Below are positions 5,865 through 6,771 of a DNA stretch of 6,771 nt, one piece after another (within the stretch, counting starts at the first letter, position 1; the number at the start of each line of letters is the position of its first letter). Made by a program: the position numbers and the translations under genes. The notes under the pieces were generated by a model. It was not told the origin of the DNA, ran no database searches, and saw nothing but the letters and a program-made list of their open reading frames with translations. Source of the stretch: Endomicrobium sp. (GTDB lineage Bacteria > Elusimicrobiota > Endomicrobiia > Endomicrobiales > Endomicrobiaceae). Location of the stretch: assembly GCA_031264425.1 (NCBI GenBank), contig JAISDY010000057.1, positions 1 to 6,771 on the forward strand, given 5' to 3'.

Positions 5865-6197
5865 ATGGCTGAAAAAGTAGAGAAAGTTGGCGTAAAGAGA
5901 GAATCTGGATACCTTTATTTTATTGACAAGCAAGGCGATGTCTCAAGAGCTTTGATGGCAAGAGGCGGTAAAAAAGGCGGAAAGCCTTCAAAAGTAACAA
6001 AAGTAGGGCTTAAGAAAGAAAAAGGCTACCTTTACTTTATTGACAAGCAGGGCGACATCTCAAGATCCGTTATGAGCAGAGGCGGTAAGAAAAAGGCTAA
6101 AAAAGCTAAAAAAACCGCTAAAAAGAAAACCGTAAAAAAAGTTTCAAAAAAGAAAACGGTTAAGAAGAAATCTGCAAAGAAGGGTAAAAGAAAATAA
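5865..6197 (+). CDS. Two-module GYLYFIDKQGD-repeat protein with histone-H1-like lysine tail
   Basis: I do not recognise a named family for this 110-residue, very basic protein. Two copies of one module, at about residues 5-38 and 44-77, repeat with a 39-residue period and are identical at 25 of 34 positions, including an unbroken GYLYFIDKQGD core. Each core could form a beta-hairpin (GYLYFID, turn KQG, DVSRALM) and ends in an RGGKK segment. Residues 75-110 contain 22 lysines in 36 positions, in patterns such as KKAKK, KKTVKK and KKKSAKK, like the tails of bacterial H1-like proteins. I vaguely recall short bacterial or archaeal proteins with a similar YFIDKDGDVSR module, but cannot name a family. 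The composition points to nucleic-acid binding, perhaps in the nucleoid or on the ribosome, which is inference. The strong promoter, very strong ribosome site and terminator suggest an abundant product, co-transcribed with a DNA-binding HTH protein and directly upstream of rpmH-rnpA. Confidence 0.78.
   Translation: MAEKVEKVGVKRESGYLYFIDKQGDVSRALMARGGKKGGKPSKVTKVGLKKEKGYLYFIDKQGDISRSVMSRGGKKKAKKAKKTAKKKTVKKVSKKKTVKKKSAKKGKRK
5877..6095 (+). repeat. Internal coding repeat, two 102-bp copies at 117-bp period
   Basis: Copies at 5877-5978 and 5994-6095 encode the two modules of the lysine-rich protein. The DNA has diverged at synonymous and non-synonymous sites (for example CAAGGCGATGTC against CAGGGCGACATC). 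The duplication is therefore not recent, and the protein sequence of the core has been held constant. Confidence 0.85.
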
Positions 6198-6224
6198 ATT
6201 TTGACGTGCCATCTTTTTTTAATC

Positions 6225-6255
6225 AAGGGCTTTGGCAAAAACCAAAGCCCTTTTC
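6225..6255 (+). terminator. Strong intrinsic terminator after the lysine-rich repeat gene
   Basis: A perfect 11-bp stem pairs AAGGGCTTTGG (6225-6235) with CCAAAGCCCTT (6242-6252) around a six-base CAAAAA loop, and is followed by a short T run. It ends the HTH / lysine-rich transcript 27 bases after its stop codon. The next promoter begins immediately afterwards. Confidence 0.9.
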
Positions 6256-6258
6256 TGT

Positions 6259-6287
6259 TTGACACCACAAAGGGTTTTAGATATAAT
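6259..6287 (+). promoter_or_regulatory. Consensus sigma-70 promoter of rpmH-rnpA
   Basis: TTGACA at 6259-6264 and TATAAT at 6282-6287 are spaced by exactly 17 bases, a full match to the housekeeping consensus. Transcription should start near 6294, about 29 bases before the rpmH ATG. The -35 box lies only a few bases beyond the preceding terminator, so ribosomal-protein expression is insulated from the upstream unit. Confidence 0.88.
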
Positions 6288-6322
6288 AATAAAAGTGTAA
6301 ATAGTAGAAAGAGGATTTCAAA

Positions 6323-6457
6323 ATGAAAAGAACGTATCAGCCAAACAAAGACAGAAGAAAGAAAAAAATAGGTTTTATGGCAAGGATGGCTACTCCCGGA
6401 GGGAGAAAAGTTTTGAGTGCGCGCAGAAGAAAGGGACGCAAAACAATTTGTGCGTAG
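6323..6457 (+). CDS. rpmH: 50S ribosomal protein L34
   Basis: This 44-residue, highly basic protein is full length for L34 (usually 44-46 residues). L34 is a small component of the large ribosomal subunit. The invariant start MKRTYQPN, the central [15 protein letters not shown] and the RRRKGRK segment are diagnostic. The C-terminus is TICA where many bacteria have LSA or similar, a harmless-looking variation. GAGGA at 6311-6315 lies seven bases before ATG 6323. The gene follows its own consensus promoter and is followed, in the same reading frame and after six bases, by rnpA, the usual bacterial order. In many bacteria dnaA lies just upstream of rpmH, but here the lysine-rich repeat gene takes that place. 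Confidence 0.96.
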   Translation: MKRTYQPNKDRRKKKIGFMARMATPGGRKVLSARRRKGRKTICA

Positions 6458-6463
6458 GTCTTT

Positions 6464-6771
6464 ATGCAGACTAAAAAAAGGAAAACTTTTTCAATGGGTT
6501 TATCCAACGATAAATCAGGTAAGAAGAAGTTTTCTTTTGTGTATTTTGAGCGTCTTCACATCCAAAGAGATTTCAATAAGGTATTTAAAAACGGCTTAAG
6601 GCTTGAAAATAAGGCAATAAGAATTTTAGCTTACATAAGGAAAGATGGACAAGACGTAAGACGACTAGGACTTATAACTCCAAAGAGAGTAGGTACGGCG
6701 GTTATAAGGAACAGAACTAAAAGAAGGCTGAGAGAAATTTTTAGGACTAATAAACATTTGTTGGAACCGAG
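6464..6771 (+). CDS. rnpA: Ribonuclease P protein component, 3' end outside the window
   Basis: The 102 residues seen match RnpA, the protein subunit that helps the RNase P RNA bind precursor tRNA and cut its 5' leader. IQRDFNKVFKNGLRL corresponds to the conserved N-terminal helix and strand, RRLGLITPKRVGTAVIRNRTKRRLREIFR is the core, and the signature RNR motif is at residues 82-84 (RNRxKRxxRE). The family is usually about 105-135 residues, so only a short C-terminus is missing. Two in-frame starts are possible. ATG 6464 is six bases after the rpmH stop, with only a weak AGG. ATG 6494 has AAAGGAAA upstream at 6477-6484. ATG 6464 is used here because of its coupling with rpmH. Either way the protein carries a basic N-terminal extension before the RnpA core. 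The gene is co-transcribed with rpmH. Confidence 0.92.
   Translation, partial: MQTKKRKTFSMGLSNDKSGKKKFSFVYFERLHIQRDFNKVFKNGLRLENKAIRILAYIRKDGQDVRRLGLITPKRVGTAVIRNRTKRRLREIFRTNKHLLEP

Noticed and set aside
6032..6268. A Phe/Leu-rich minus-strand frame that looks like a membrane protein
   Set aside because: The hydrophobicity is the reverse complement of the lysine codons of the basic tail, and the frame runs through the terminator hairpin.
6417..6599. A 60-residue frame on the + strand starting at GTG
   Set aside because: It lies across rpmH and rnpA in another frame; both of those are recognisable proteins, so this is a shadow.

Overview
The window reads as a chromosomal segment from a low-GC bacterium. 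Its coding strand is A-rich, its intergenic DNA is very AT-rich, and the recognisable genes are bacterial housekeeping genes (argS, rpmH, rnpA). The gene styles are compatible with an Elusimicrobiota/Endomicrobium-like lineage. That is a guess from general impression, not from a marker comparison, and should be held loosely. All genes supported here lie on the + strand, and no phage, IS, CRISPR or tRNA/rRNA signal was found.

Layout. (1) Positions 1-357 hold the C-terminal anticodon-binding domain of arginyl-tRNA synthetase, cut by the window start. (2) Positions 475-5261 hold a tightly packed five-gene array: a beta-CASP metallo-beta-lactamase-fold nuclease with a signal peptide; a membrane-anchored protein with about eight TPRs; a 104-residue protein with three membrane segments; a DnaQ-type DEDDh 3'-5' exonuclease; and an MTA/SAH-deaminase-like amidohydrolase. 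Overlaps of 29 and 11 bp, a zero-base junction and a 27-bp gap suggest one transcript, closed by a hairpin terminator at 5306-5338. (3) Positions 5262-5584 are a very AT-rich spacer. It carries that terminator, an alternative hairpin partner, a perfect consensus sigma-70 promoter and a 10-bp tandem repeat in the leader. (4) Positions 5585-6197 are a two-gene unit: an excisionase-family (MerR-like) helix-turn-helix protein and a 110-residue protein made of two near-identical 39-residue-period modules plus a histone-H1-like lysine tail. It ends at a strong intrinsic terminator. (5) A second perfect consensus promoter abuts that terminator and drives rpmH (ribosomal protein L34) and rnpA (RNase P protein). 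rnpA runs off the window end.

The best candidate for something under-described is the two-module lysine-rich protein. It has an extremely strong ribosome-binding site, is co-transcribed with a small DNA-binding protein, and sits directly upstream of rpmH-rnpA. It looks like an abundant, basic, nucleic-acid-associated protein, but that role is inferred from composition and context only. The second point of interest is the apparent export of a beta-CASP nuclease encoded with a periplasm-facing TPR protein.
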